In this document: positions 23,897-32,508 of the stretch, piece after piece | Position numbering within the stretch: position 1 is the first letter of the stretch | Layout of the letters: every line of letters starts with the position of its first letter | DNA from: Erythrobacter sp. UBA1916 | Lineage (GTDB): Bacteria; Pseudomonadota; Alphaproteobacteria; Sphingomonadales; Sphingomonadaceae | NCBI GenBank assembly: GCA_002337385.1 | Contig: DDFY01000025.1 | Span: 1 to 46,823, forward strand | DNA: 46,823 nucleotides | Reading direction: 5' to 3' | The notes under the pieces: generated by a model | What the model saw: only the letters and a program-made list of their open reading frames with translations | The model's database searches: none | Told to the model about the DNA's origin: nothing | Program-made: the position numbers and the translations under genes

Positions 23897-24861
23897 ATCT
23901 CGCCCCGCTCGCGGCGCAGCGCGTACCATTTCTCGACGTTGGCGTTGTGCTCTTCGATGGTGTCCGCGAAGGCATGGCCGCCGCTGCCGTCAGCCACCAT
24001 GTAGAGCGCGCTCGTCTCAGCCGGGTTGAGCACGGCGGCGATGCTGGCCCGGCCCGGATTGGTGATCGGCGCCTTGGGCAAGCCGAGCATCGAATAGGTA
24101 TTGTAGTCGTTCACCGCGGCGATCTCGGACTGGCGGATGCGCCGCCCCAGCGGCTTACCCTTGGTGATCGGATAGATGATCGTCGGATCAGCCTGCAGCA
24201 TGATGCCTTGGCGCAAGCGATTGGAATAGAGCCCGGCGACCTTGGTCCGCTCTTCCGGAAGCGCGGTCTCCTTCTCGACGATGCCCGCCAGGATCAACGC
24301 CTCGCGCGGAGTCGCAACGGCAGCGTTCGGCCCGCGCTTCTCCCACTCCTCGGCCAAGGCCTCGGCCATCGCCGCCTGCATCCGGCCAAGCACCGCCTGA
24401 CGGCTCTCACCGCGCTGGAAATCGTAGCTTTCGGGCAGCACCGAACCTTCGGCAGGCACCTCGATCTCGCCCGTCAGCAGCGGCTCGGCCATCAGCGTCT
24501 CGTAGACGAGGACCGAAGGCATGCCCTCGGGGATCGTTACGTAGCGACGCAGCACGTCGTTGCTTTGCAAGGTCGACAGGATGGTCGCCCCGCTCGCGCC
24601 CACCGGGATCAGGAACTCGCCAGCCTTGATCGGTTCATCGCTGCCCAGCAGCTTGGCGCGCAAGGTGAAGGTCTCGGCCGAGGCGATCAGGCCTTCGTCT
24701 TGCAGCTTGTCGGCCACAGACGCCAGCGAGGCACCCGACGGCACGATGAAGGCAGTCTCCTCCTCGACCGTCGAAGCGCCATACCAGCCCCAGGCGCCCC
24801 ACCCGACGATGGCCACGACGGCCAGAACGGCGGCAAACAGCAAACCGCCGAGCAGGCGCAT
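23893..24861 (-). CDS. mltG: Endolytic murein transglycosylase MltG
   Basis: A 322-residue inner-membrane-anchored enzyme that cuts nascent peptidoglycan strands and acts as terminase. One N-terminal transmembrane helix (residues about 5-28) is followed by a LysM-like region (VPSGASLASVADKLQDEGLI). The YceG catalytic domain follows, with the key glutamate in ILAGIVEKETAL and then VAGLYSNRL and LQADPTIIY. YSMLGLPKAPITNPG and AVLNP near the C terminus are standard. It lies one base downstream of fabF, as in many bacteria where mltG follows the fatty-acid genes. Confidence 0.95.
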   Translation of the reverse strand: MRLLGGLLFAAVLAVVAIVGWGAWGWYGASTVEEETAFIVPSGASLASVADKLQDEGLIASAETFTLRAKLLGSDEPIKAGEFLIPVGASGATILSTLQSNDVLRRYVTIPEGMPSVLVYETLMAEPLLTGEIEVPAEGSVLPESYDFQRGESRQAVLGRMQAAMAEALAEEWEKRGPNAAVATPREALILAGIVEKETALPEERTKVAGLYSNRLRQGIMLQADPTIIYPITKGKPLGRRIRQSEIAAVNDYNTYSMLGLPKAPITNPGRASIAAVLNPAETSALYMVADGSGGHAFADTIEEHNANVEKWYALRRERGEM

Positions 24862-24862
24862 G

Positions 24863-26122
24863 TCAGTCGACCTTCTTCATCACCAACGAGGCGTTGGTGC
24901 CACCGAAGCCGAAGCTGTTGTTCAGCACCGCGTTCACTTCGCGCTTCTTGGCTACCAGCGGCACCAGATCGACACCTTCAGTGCCTTCATCCGGGTTGTG
25001 CAGGTTGAGCGTGGGCGGAACAATGCCGTCGCGCATGGCGAGAATGCAGAAGATGCTCTCCACCGCGCCCGCGCCGCCCAGAAGGTGGCCGATCGCGCTC
25101 TTGGTCGAGCTCATCGACGCGCCAGCAAGGTCATCGCCGAGCACGCGCTTGACCGCAGCGAGTTCGATGGTGTCGGCCATGGTCGAAGTGCCGTGGGCGT
25201 TCACATAGTCGATGTCGCCCGGGCCCATTCCGGCCTTGCGCAGCGCCATGCGCATCGAATTTTCCGCGCCCTTGCCTTCTGGATGCGGAGCAGTGACGTG
25301 ATAGGCATCGCCCGACAGGCCATAGCCAACCACTTCGGCATAGATCTTCGCGCCGCGCGCCTTGGCGTGCTCGTATTCCTCAAGCACCACCACGCCCGCG
25401 CCTTCGCCCATCACGAAGCCATCGCGGTCCTTGTCGTAAGGACGGCTGGCCTCGGTCGGGCGGTCGTTCATCGAGCAGTTGAGCGCGCGCGCCTGGGCAA
25501 AGCCTGCCACGCCGAGCGGGTTGATCGTGCTTTCCGCACCGCCTGCCAGCATGATGTCGGCATCGTCATCGCGAATCATCCGCGCGGCATCGCCAATCGA
25601 GTGCGCGCCGGTGGAGCAGGCGGTGACGACCGCGTGATTCGGCCCCATCAGCCCGTACTTGATCGAGACCTGACCCGAGATCAGGTTGATCAGGCGGCCG
25701 TGCACAAAGTGGGGGCTGACCCGCGAGGGGCCGCGCTTGTGCAGGTTGACTGATTCGAGTTCGATCCCCGGCAGACCGCCGATGCCCGAACCGATCGAAC
25801 AGCCAGCACGCAGCCGCATCTCTTCGGAGAGGTCTTCCAGGCCAGCGTCTTCGATCGCCTGCCCTGCGGCATCGATCCCATAGACGATGAACGGATCGAC
25901 CTGCCGCTGCACCTTGTGATCGACCCGCTTGTTCGGATCGAAGCCATACTCGTGATCGGCCGACTTTACCTCGCCAGCGATCAGGCACTTCTGCCCCTCG
26001 GTATCGAAGCGTGTGATCGTGTCGATCCCGCTCTTACCCGCAATCAGGTTGGCCCAAGTCGTTTCCACGTCCGCGCCAAGCGGAGTGACAAGCCCCAAAC
26101 CGGTTACGACGACACGCCGCAT
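24863..26122 (-). CDS. fabF: Beta-ketoacyl-ACP synthase II
   Basis: A 419-residue condensing enzyme of fatty-acid elongation that joins acyl groups to malonyl-ACP. The Cys-His-His triad is complete: C169 (VTACSTGAH), H310 (VNAHGTSTMADT) and H346 (SAIGHLLGGAGA). Length is normal for FabF. It is downstream of acpP in the same direction; a hairpin in the gap probably tunes how much fabF is made relative to acpP. Confidence 0.97.
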   Translation of the reverse strand: MRRVVVTGLGLVTPLGADVETTWANLIAGKSGIDTITRFDTEGQKCLIAGEVKSADHEYGFDPNKRVDHKVQRQVDPFIVYGIDAAGQAIEDAGLEDLSEEMRLRAGCSIGSGIGGLPGIELESVNLHKRGPSRVSPHFVHGRLINLISGQVSIKYGLMGPNHAVVTACSTGAHSIGDAARMIRDDDADIMLAGGAESTINPLGVAGFAQARALNCSMNDRPTEASRPYDKDRDGFVMGEGAGVVVLEEYEHAKARGAKIYAEVVGYGLSGDAYHVTAPHPEGKGAENSMRMALRKAGMGPGDIDYVNAHGTSTMADTIELAAVKRVLGDDLAGASMSSTKSAIGHLLGGAGAVESIFCILAMRDGIVPPTLNLHNPDEGTEGVDLVPLVAKKREVNAVLNNSFGFGGTNASLVMKKVD

Positions 26123-26143
26123 ATCTAGCTCTCCACATTCACA

Positions 26144-26172
26144 AAAGGCCCAGCCGAATTGGCTGAGCCTTT
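26144..26172 (-). terminator. Hairpin between acpP and fabF
   Basis: On the minus strand a 12-bp stem (AAAGGCTCAGCC with GGCTGGGCCTTT, one T-G pair) closes a five-base loop and is followed by TTTTG. This is a Rho-independent terminator shape 49 bases after the acpP stop and upstream of fabF. It probably allows partial read-through, giving more acpP than fabF mRNA. A second, smaller hairpin (GTCCGC/GCGGAC) lies at 26180-26196. Confidence 0.7.
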
Positions 26173-26221
26173 AATCCCCGTCCGCGATGGGCGGACCTAT
26201 CGCGAACGAGGCAATCCGACC

Positions 26222-26458
26222 TTAGTCAGTATGTTCTTCGATGTACTTGATGGCATCGCCGACGGTGTTGATCTTTTCCGCCGCATCGTCGGGGATTTCC
26301 ACACCGAATTCTTCCTCGAATGCCATCACCAGCTCGACGATGTCGAGGCTGTCAGCGCCCAGATCGTCGATGAAGCTCGCGTCCGGGGTGACTTTCTCTT
26401 CCTCGACGCCGAGGTTTTCGACGACGATCTTCTTAACGCGGTCAGCGATATCGCTCAT
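26222..26458 (-). CDS. acpP: Acyl carrier protein
   Basis: A 78-residue acidic protein with the phosphopantetheine attachment serine S37 in LGADSLDIVELVMAFEEEFG. The start at 26458 (MSDIADRVKK) gives the normal length; the frame extends to 26530 without reason. It carries the growing acyl chain for fatty-acid synthesis. It is followed by a hairpin and fabF. Confidence 0.97.
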   Translation of the reverse strand: MSDIADRVKKIVVENLGVEEEKVTPDASFIDDLGADSLDIVELVMAFEEEFGVEIPDDAAEKINTVGDAIKYIEEHTD

Positions 26459-26575
26459 GAAACTGTGCCTTTCGAAGGGTTCTAAATTCGTTTCGCTCTT
26501 GCCCCTAATGAGTGCCGTTGAGGCTGGCAAGTGCCGTTCAGGGGCTTTGCGCGAGGCAATGTGGGGATTGCGGCG

Positions 26576-27493
26576 CTATTGTTCAAAGTGAAAGGCGATT
26601 TGGGAAAACGCCTCGGCGGTGTCGTCGATGCGGCGCAACCCCGCTGAAGCCTCGTCATCCGACCTCTCTGAGGCCAGCGCTGCGCGATATCTGGCCTGCG
26701 CTTCGCGGTGGTCACCGCGCCGTTCAGCACATAGGCCAACATTAAACATCAGCGATGGCTGCTCGGGGTTGGCGGCGTGAAGACGCTCGAACATTTCGCA
26801 GGCTGCGACCTCATCACTCTTGGTGAGGCGGACGGCATCGCGAAACATATCGCGGGATTCGCCTGTCAGCCCGCTGCGGCTTTCCATGATGCGGACCGGC
26901 TCAAAGCTGCCCGTGGGCGCCAGTTCGCGGCGAATGTCGCGCGCGAGATCAGCCAGCATCCGCGAGACCAGTGCCCGCACGTCGGGATAGTCATCAACTT
27001 CGGGGCAGAACGATTCCTCGCGGTGCTGCTCGAGCGGGGAGGTCCACAGCAAGGCGCCGCCGCGCGCCACCAGCCGCAGATCGGGCCGAACGCTGACCCG
27101 CAGCCGGATGCAATCCATCTCGACCTTGCGTTCCTCGGTGCACTCGCCGTTTTCGTCCTCGGTCCAGCAGACCTCGCGCTTGCGGCGAAAGCGGCTTTCC
27201 GAAATCCGCGGCCTGACCTCGCCTTCGAGCATGGCATCGGCATCGCCGCGCTCGTTCACGAGCACAGTGAACCAGGGTTGCCCGCGAATCGCTACCTGTT
27301 GCAGCGTGTCAGCCAGCATGAACGAGAAACGCGATCCCTCGGGGCCGCGAAAGCGCTCGACCGCCAGGCTGTGCACCCCGAGCGCGGATTCGTTGCGGGC
27401 CGGACGGTAGGTCTCGACGGAGAGTGTCTCCGCCGCAACCGGGGTCGCCAATGTCAGCGCCGCGAAAGCTGCCAGGATCGCTTTTCTTACCAT
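26576..27493 (-). CDS. Exported TPR-like protein of unknown function
   Basis: A 305-residue protein with a signal peptide (MVRKAILAAFAALTL, cleavage near VAAE). The middle part (residues about 30-170) is beta-rich and contains a four-cysteine patch (REVCWTEDENGECTEERKVEMDC and, later, FCPEVDDY). The last 90 residues hold one or two TPR units (ACEMFERLHAANPEQPSLMFNVGLCAER and HREAQARYRAALASE). It is expected in the periplasm, perhaps as a scaffold. It lies between acpP and aspS, all on the minus strand. I do not recognise a named family. Confidence 0.75.
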   Translation of the reverse strand: MVRKAILAAFAALTLATPVAAETLSVETYRPARNESALGVHSLAVERFRGPEGSRFSFMLADTLQQVAIRGQPWFTVLVNERGDADAMLEGEVRPRISESRFRRKREVCWTEDENGECTEERKVEMDCIRLRVSVRPDLRLVARGGALLWTSPLEQHREESFCPEVDDYPDVRALVSRMLADLARDIRRELAPTGSFEPVRIMESRSGLTGESRDMFRDAVRLTKSDEVAACEMFERLHAANPEQPSLMFNVGLCAERRGDHREAQARYRAALASERSDDEASAGLRRIDDTAEAFSQIAFHFEQ

Positions 27494-27576
27494 ATTCGCA
27501 ACGTCTCCGCCCGTTCACTTTTGTAAGCTTTAGGCGGAGAAACCTGAACAAATCACGACAACATACCCGGTCGCGA

Positions 27577-29358
27577 TCAGCCTTCCTTGGGCGGTTCGAC
27601 GGTGCGGATATGCACGTCGCGCAGCTGCCGGGCCGAGACCTGCGAGGGCGCGCCCATCATCAGATCCTGCGCGCGCTGGTTCAGCGGGAAGGCGATCACT
27701 TCGCGGATGTTCGGCTCATCAGCCAGCAGCATCACGATGCGGTCGATCCCCGGGGCCGAGCCACCGTGCGGCGGCGCGCCGAGCTTGAACGCCTCGATCA
27801 TGCCGGAGAAGTTCTCGTCCACATCGGCCTTGGTGTAGCCCGCGATCTCGAACGCCTTGTACATGATGTCCGGACGGTGGTTCCGGATCGCGCCCGAGGA
27901 CAGCTCGTAGCCATTGCAGACGATGTCGTACTGCCAGGCGAGGATATCGAGCGGGTCCTGCGTTTCCAGCGCTTCCATCTCGCCCTGCGGCATCGAGAAC
28001 GGATTGTGGCTGAAGTCGACCTTCTTGGCGTCCTCGTCGTACTCGTACATCGGGAAATCGACGATCCAGCAGAACTTGAAGCAGTTCTCCTCGATCAGGC
28101 CGAGAATCTCGCCCGTACGGGTGCGCGCGGCACCGGCCAGCTTAGCGGCGTCCTTTTCCTTGCCCGCGGCGAAGAACAGGCCGTCATTGTCACCCAGCCC
28201 CAGCTCTTCATAGAGCTTGGCCATGTTCTCGGGCCCGTGGTTTTTGGCGATGGGGCCGCCGAACTCGCCGCCCTTGCGGGTGACATAGCCGAGCCCGGCA
28301 AAGCCCTCTTTCTTCGACCAGTCGTTCATCTCGTCGAAGAACTTGCGGCTCTTTTCCGCCGTGTTCGGCGCGGGGATCGCGCGGACCACGCCGCCGGTGC
28401 CGACGATCTTCTCGAAGATGCCGAAGCCCGAGGTGGTGAAGTGGTGCGACACGTCCGCAATCTCGATCGGGTTGCGCAGGTCGGGCTTGTCCGAGCCGTA
28501 CTTGAGCATGGCCTCACGATAGGGAATGCGCGGGAATTCGCCCGCCGGGGTCACCGACTTGCCGCCCGAGAACTCCTCGAACACGCCCGCCAGCACCGGC
28601 TCGATCGCCTGGAACACGTCTTCCTGCGTGACGAAGCTCATCTCGAAGTCGAGCTGGTAGAATTCGGGGCTGCGGTCGGCGCGCAGGTCCTCGTCGCGGA
28701 AGCACGGCGCGATCTGGAAGTAACGGTCGAAGCCCGCCACCATCAGCAGCTGCTTGAACATCTGCGGCGCCTGCGGCAGCGCATAGAAGTGGCCCGGATG
28801 CAGGCGGCTCGGCACCAGGTAGTCGCGCGCGCCTTCGGGGCTAGAGGCGCCGAGGATCGGGGTCTGGAACTCGTTGAAGCCTTGCGCGATCATCCGCTGG
28901 CGCAGGCTCGAAATCACCTTGCTGCGCAGCATCACGTTGGCATGAACACGCTCGCGGCGCAGATCGACGAAGCGATACTTGAGGCGCGTTTCCTCCGGAT
29001 AGTCTTCCGCCGAGTTGACGATCAGCGGCAGTTCCTCGGCGCGGCTCTGAATGTTCACCGTGCGGGCGAAAACCTCGATCCCGCCGGTCGGCAGGTTCGG
29101 GTTCACCGCCTCGGGTGCGCGGGCCTTAACAAGGCCATCGATGGTGACGACCGATTCCAGCTTCAGCTTCTCAAGAATTGGCAGCGCGTCGGAATCGCTG
29201 TCGGCCACGATCTGGGTGAGGCCATAATGATCGCGCAGGTCGACGAACAGGACGCCGCCGTGGTCGCGCTTGTTATGCACCCAGCCAGACAGGCGGACGT
29301 TCTGGCCCACGTCATTCTGGTTCAGTGCGGCACAAGTGTGAGTACGATAGGCGTGCAT
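27577..29358 (-). CDS. aspS: Aspartyl-tRNA synthetase (bacterial type)
   Basis: A 593-residue class II synthetase from the ATG at 29358 (MHAYRTHTCAAL), with GGAAAGA upstream. Order of parts: OB-fold anticodon domain (WVHNKRDHGGVLFVDLRDHYG), motif 2 region (FRDEDLRADRSPEFYQLDFE), bacterial insertion (GAD domain) and motif 3 (GGSAPGIDRIVMLL). The histidine in RDHGG agrees, as far as I recall, with non-discriminating enzymes that also charge tRNA-Asn for GatCAB; this is not proven here. It is divergent from rnd. Confidence 0.97.
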   Translation of the reverse strand: MHAYRTHTCAALNQNDVGQNVRLSGWVHNKRDHGGVLFVDLRDHYGLTQIVADSDSDALPILEKLKLESVVTIDGLVKARAPEAVNPNLPTGGIEVFARTVNIQSRAEELPLIVNSAEDYPEETRLKYRFVDLRRERVHANVMLRSKVISSLRQRMIAQGFNEFQTPILGASSPEGARDYLVPSRLHPGHFYALPQAPQMFKQLLMVAGFDRYFQIAPCFRDEDLRADRSPEFYQLDFEMSFVTQEDVFQAIEPVLAGVFEEFSGGKSVTPAGEFPRIPYREAMLKYGSDKPDLRNPIEIADVSHHFTTSGFGIFEKIVGTGGVVRAIPAPNTAEKSRKFFDEMNDWSKKEGFAGLGYVTRKGGEFGGPIAKNHGPENMAKLYEELGLGDNDGLFFAAGKEKDAAKLAGAARTRTGEILGLIEENCFKFCWIVDFPMYEYDEDAKKVDFSHNPFSMPQGEMEALETQDPLDILAWQYDIVCNGYELSSGAIRNHRPDIMYKAFEIAGYTKADVDENFSGMIEAFKLGAPPHGGSAPGIDRIVMLLADEPNIREVIAFPLNQRAQDLMMGAPSQVSARQLRDVHIRTVEPPKEG

Positions 29359-29547
29359 GGGGACTCTTTCCAAAAGGCGGGCTAAGAGGCTAAGAGCGCG
29401 CTAGAGAAGGTCGCTCAAGGCCGTTGCTTTACGCGCGGGCTAACAGGGCAAGCCAGTCGTTTTGTCAAGGTCGGCACCTTTGCCGACGACGTCAGCGATT
29501 GGCGGGCCGAAGGACGGTGAACCGCCCAAATGATGTATGGGAAAGAC

Positions 29548-30750
29548 ATGAAGATCCACCCCCTGATTACCAAGTCAGCCGAGCTTGCCGACCTGTGCGA
29601 GCGCCTTGCCAAGCATGATTTCGTCTGTGTCGACACCGAATTCATGCGCGAGAACACCTATTATCCGCTGCTCTGCCTGATCCAGATCGGCAACGAGGAG
29701 GAGGCCGCCGCGGTCGATCCGCTGGCCAAGGGCATCGACCTCACGCCGCTGTGGAACCTGCTGTGCGAGAACGAAGACGTGCTCAAGGTCTTCCACGCTG
29801 GCGGGCAGGATGTGGAGATTGTCTACAACTTCACCGGCAAGACGCCGCACCCGATTTTCGACACCCAGATCGCGATGATGGCGATCAGCCAGTCGGAACA
29901 GATCGGCTATGCCAATCTGGTGGAAAGCTGGCTCGGCAAGACCATCGACAAGGGCGCCCGCTTCACCGACTGGAGCCGCCGCCCGCTGACCGAGCGGCAG
30001 ATCGAATATGCCATCGGCGATGTCACCTATTTGGCCGACATCTTCCCGCGCATCCTGAAAAAGCTCATCAAGACCGACCGCGGCCACTGGCTCAACGCCG
30101 AGATGGAAAAACTGGCGGACCCGGCCAACTATGCCAACGATCTCGAGATTGCCTGGCGCCGCATTCGTGCGCCGGGGCGCAATCCAGTGGTGCTCGGGCG
30201 CTTGAAGGCGCTCGCCGCCTGGCGCGAGACCGAAGCGCAGGACAAGGATATCCCGCGCGGCCGCATCATCCGCGACGAGACGCTGGCCGACATCGCCAGT
30301 CATCCGCCCAAGAAGCAGACCGATCTCGCCAAGGTGCGCGGCCTGTCACAAGCCTGGGCGGAAAACGACATCGGCAGGCGGTTGATGAAAGTGGTCGCCG
30401 CCGCTGAGCCGCTGCCTGACGATGAGATGCCGCAACGCTCCGGCCGCGGCGCGCCGCTGGGCAAGGAAGGCGCTCTGGTCGCCGACCTGCTCAAGCTGCT
30501 GCTCAAGATTCGCTGCCGCGAGATCGACGTCGCCTCGCGCCTGCTCACCCGCTCAGACGAGATGGAGGCGCTTGCCGCCGGTGTGCGCAAGCTGCAGGTG
30601 CTCGACGGCTGGCGCTACGAGGTGTTCGGCCGTGATGCGCTCGATCTGGTGGAAGGCAAGCTCGCCTTTGCAGTCGAAAAGGGGCGGCTGAAGATGACAC
30701 ACATCGACGACGTCGAGGCCGATATAGCTTCGCCGGCGGCGGCGGAATAG
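29548..30750 (+). CDS. rnd: Ribonuclease D
   Basis: A 400-residue 3'-5' exoribonuclease acting on tRNA precursors. The start at 29548 (MKIHPLITKS) is preferred to 29530 because GGGAAAG lies just before it. The DEDDy nuclease residues are D29 and E31 (CVDTEFMRE), D88 (FHAGGQDVE) and D158 with Y154 (YAIGDVTYL). HRDC-type helical regions follow after about residue 205 (LKALAAWRETEAQ). Divergent from aspS. Confidence 0.94.
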   Translation: MKIHPLITKSAELADLCERLAKHDFVCVDTEFMRENTYYPLLCLIQIGNEEEAAAVDPLAKGIDLTPLWNLLCENEDVLKVFHAGGQDVEIVYNFTGKTPHPIFDTQIAMMAISQSEQIGYANLVESWLGKTIDKGARFTDWSRRPLTERQIEYAIGDVTYLADIFPRILKKLIKTDRGHWLNAEMEKLADPANYANDLEIAWRRIRAPGRNPVVLGRLKALAAWRETEAQDKDIPRGRIIRDETLADIASHPPKKQTDLAKVRGLSQAWAENDIGRRLMKVVAAAEPLPDDEMPQRSGRGAPLGKEGALVADLLKLLLKIRCREIDVASRLLTRSDEMEALAAGVRKLQVLDGWRYEVFGRDALDLVEGKLAFAVEKGRLKMTHIDDVEADIASPAAAE

Positions 30751-30778
30751 CTTCTGACCAGCATCCACAACCGCTCAT

Positions 30779-30854
30779 CCTGAGCCTGTCAAAGGATTGT
30801 CCTTTCCCGTTCCCAGCGGCGAGAAAGGGAGATGCGCCCTTCGACAAGCTCAGG
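30779..30854. repeat. REP-like inverted repeat between rnd and oxyR
   Basis: CCTGAGCCTGTCAAAGG (30779-30795) faces CCTTCGACAAGCTCAGG (30838-30854), complementary except at two positions. The CCTTCGACAAGCTCAGG unit is a familiar repetitive extragenic palindrome of sphingomonads (from memory). It may end rnd transcription or shield its mRNA. Confidence 0.6.
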
Positions 30855-30879
30855 GCAAGCGGATATGGGAGGTAACAAT

Positions 30880-31776
30880 ATGAGCACCTACCTCCCCACC
30901 ATCAAGCAGCTGCAATATCTGGTCGCATTGCACGAGGCCGGCCACTTTGGCCGCGCGGCTGACGCCAGCTTCGTCTCGCAGTCGACGCTTTCGGCAGGCA
31001 TTCGCGAACTCGAAAGCCTGCTCGGCGTCACACTGGTCGAGCGCAGTCGGCGGGTGGTGCGGTTCACGCCGCTCGGCAATCAGGTGGTGGCGAAAGCACA
31101 CCGGCTGCTGCGCGAGGCCGAGGAGCTGAGCGAACTGGTGCAGGCGGCAGGCCAGCCGCTCTCGGGCGAACTGCGCATGAGCGTGATCCCCACCATCGCC
31201 CCGTTCCTGCTGCCGCGCATTCTCCCCCGTCTCAGGAAGGAGCGCCCGCAACTAAAGCTGTTCCTGCGCGAAGAGACCAGTGACCACGCCATCGAATCGC
31301 TCCACCATGGCCGCGCCGACTGCGTGCTACTCGCCCTCCCCTTTGCCACCGGCGAAGTGACCAAGGCGAAAATCTGCGACGACGAGCTCTACGTCGCCTT
31401 CCCGAAGGACGATCCGCGCGATCCGCCCGCCGAGATTCCGCCTACGATGATCGACGAAGCGCGGCTGATGCTGCTCGAAGACGGGCACTGCCTGAAGGAA
31501 CATGCGCTCGCCGCGTGCAATCGGCCCGAGCTGCGCGCCAGCGCGACCATGATCGGCACCAGCCTGCACACGCTGGTGCAGATGGTCGACAACGGACTTG
31601 GCCTCACCATGCTGCCCAAGATGGCGATCGATGCGGGCATCCTGCATGAGACCAACGTGGTCGCCCGGCCGCTCAAAGGCCCCAAGACGAGCCGCGAGAT
31701 CGCGCTCGTCTGGCGCGCCAACTCACCGCGCGAGGAGGAATTCCGGATGCTGGCCGAGGAACTGTGCGCGGGCTGA
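30880..31776 (+). CDS. oxyR: Hydrogen-peroxide-inducible LysR-type regulator OxyR
   Basis: A 298-residue LysR regulator from the ATG at 30880 with GGAGG upstream. The winged helix is at residues about 5-65 (LVALHEAGHFGRAADASFVSQ). The sensor domain contains two cysteines, C204 and C213, in MLLEDGHCLKEHALAAC, with the same spacing as the redox pair C199/C208 of E. coli OxyR. This makes the peroxide-sensing assignment strong. No catalase or peroxidase gene is adjacent in this window. Confidence 0.93.
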   Translation: MSTYLPTIKQLQYLVALHEAGHFGRAADASFVSQSTLSAGIRELESLLGVTLVERSRRVVRFTPLGNQVVAKAHRLLREAEELSELVQAAGQPLSGELRMSVIPTIAPFLLPRILPRLRKERPQLKLFLREETSDHAIESLHHGRADCVLLALPFATGEVTKAKICDDELYVAFPKDDPRDPPAEIPPTMIDEARLMLLEDGHCLKEHALAACNRPELRASATMIGTSLHTLVQMVDNGLGLTMLPKMAIDAGILHETNVVARPLKGPKTSREIALVWRANSPREEEFRMLAEELCAG

Positions 31777-31794
31777 CCGGCCTGCGCCCCGCTC

Positions 31795-32388
31795 TCAATC
31801 CATGTGCTTGAGGCCAACGCGCAGATAGTCCCAGCCGGTGATAACCGTCAGCACCGCCGCGCCCCACAAGGCAATCAACCCCACGATATGCGGCACGTTA
31901 TGGACAATGCCGTCCGCAACCATGGTCCAGTTTGGCAGACCCTCGCCAAGGATCAGTGCGCCAAGCGCAACCAGCTGCAGCGTCGTCTTCCACTTGGCCA
32001 ACTTGCTCACCGGCACACTCACCTGCAAGCCGCCGAGAAACTCGCGCAGGCCCGAGACGGCAATTTCGCGGATCACGATGATCATGCCGGCGATCACATG
32101 CACGTCGCCCGCATAAGGCCCGTTCAGCACACCCATCGCGGCGAGCACGAGAATCACCGAGACCACCATGATCTTGTCGGCAATCGGATCGAGGAAAATG
32201 CCAAGTTTCGACACCCGCCCGCTCTGGCGCGCCAGCATTCCGTCGAAATAGTCGGTGATGCCCATCACGCAGTACAGCACGAAAGCGGCGAGGTAGCCGG
32301 CGTGCCAGCCCGGCCACCACAGCAGGGCGGCCAGCAGGGGGATCATCGCGATCCGGCTCATGGTGAGGATGTTGGGCAGCGTCAGCAT
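31795..32388 (-). CDS. pgsA: CDP-diacylglycerol-glycerol-3-phosphate 3-phosphatidyltransferase
   Basis: A 197-residue inner-membrane enzyme making phosphatidylglycerophosphate. The CDP-alcohol phosphotransferase signature is complete: D46-x2-D49-G-x2-A-R-x8-G-x3-D67-x3-D71 (DYFDGMLARQ, GIFLDPIADK). Several hydrophobic helices surround it. It is convergent with oxyR and divergent from an LplT-like transporter gene. Confidence 0.95.
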   Translation of the reverse strand: MLTLPNILTMSRIAMIPLLAALLWWPGWHAGYLAAFVLYCVMGITDYFDGMLARQSGRVSKLGIFLDPIADKIMVVSVILVLAAMGVLNGPYAGDVHVIAGMIIVIREIAVSGLREFLGGLQVSVPVSKLAKWKTTLQLVALGALILGEGLPNWTMVADGIVHNVPHIVGLIALWGAAVLTVITGWDYLRVGLKHMD

Positions 32389-32508
32389 GTCTTGCCCCTA
32401 GTGCCATATGGCGACGGGAAAAAGGCCTTGGCGCAATCAACGGTAAATCCCTAAGGCGGATGAGAGCGCCCGCGGGCGTGAAAGTCCGCAGGCAGCGCGA
32501 AGGCATAG

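Noticed and set aside
27424..29385. A 653-codon plus-strand frame opposite aspS
   Set aside because: Antisense shadow of aspS, which has all synthetase motifs.
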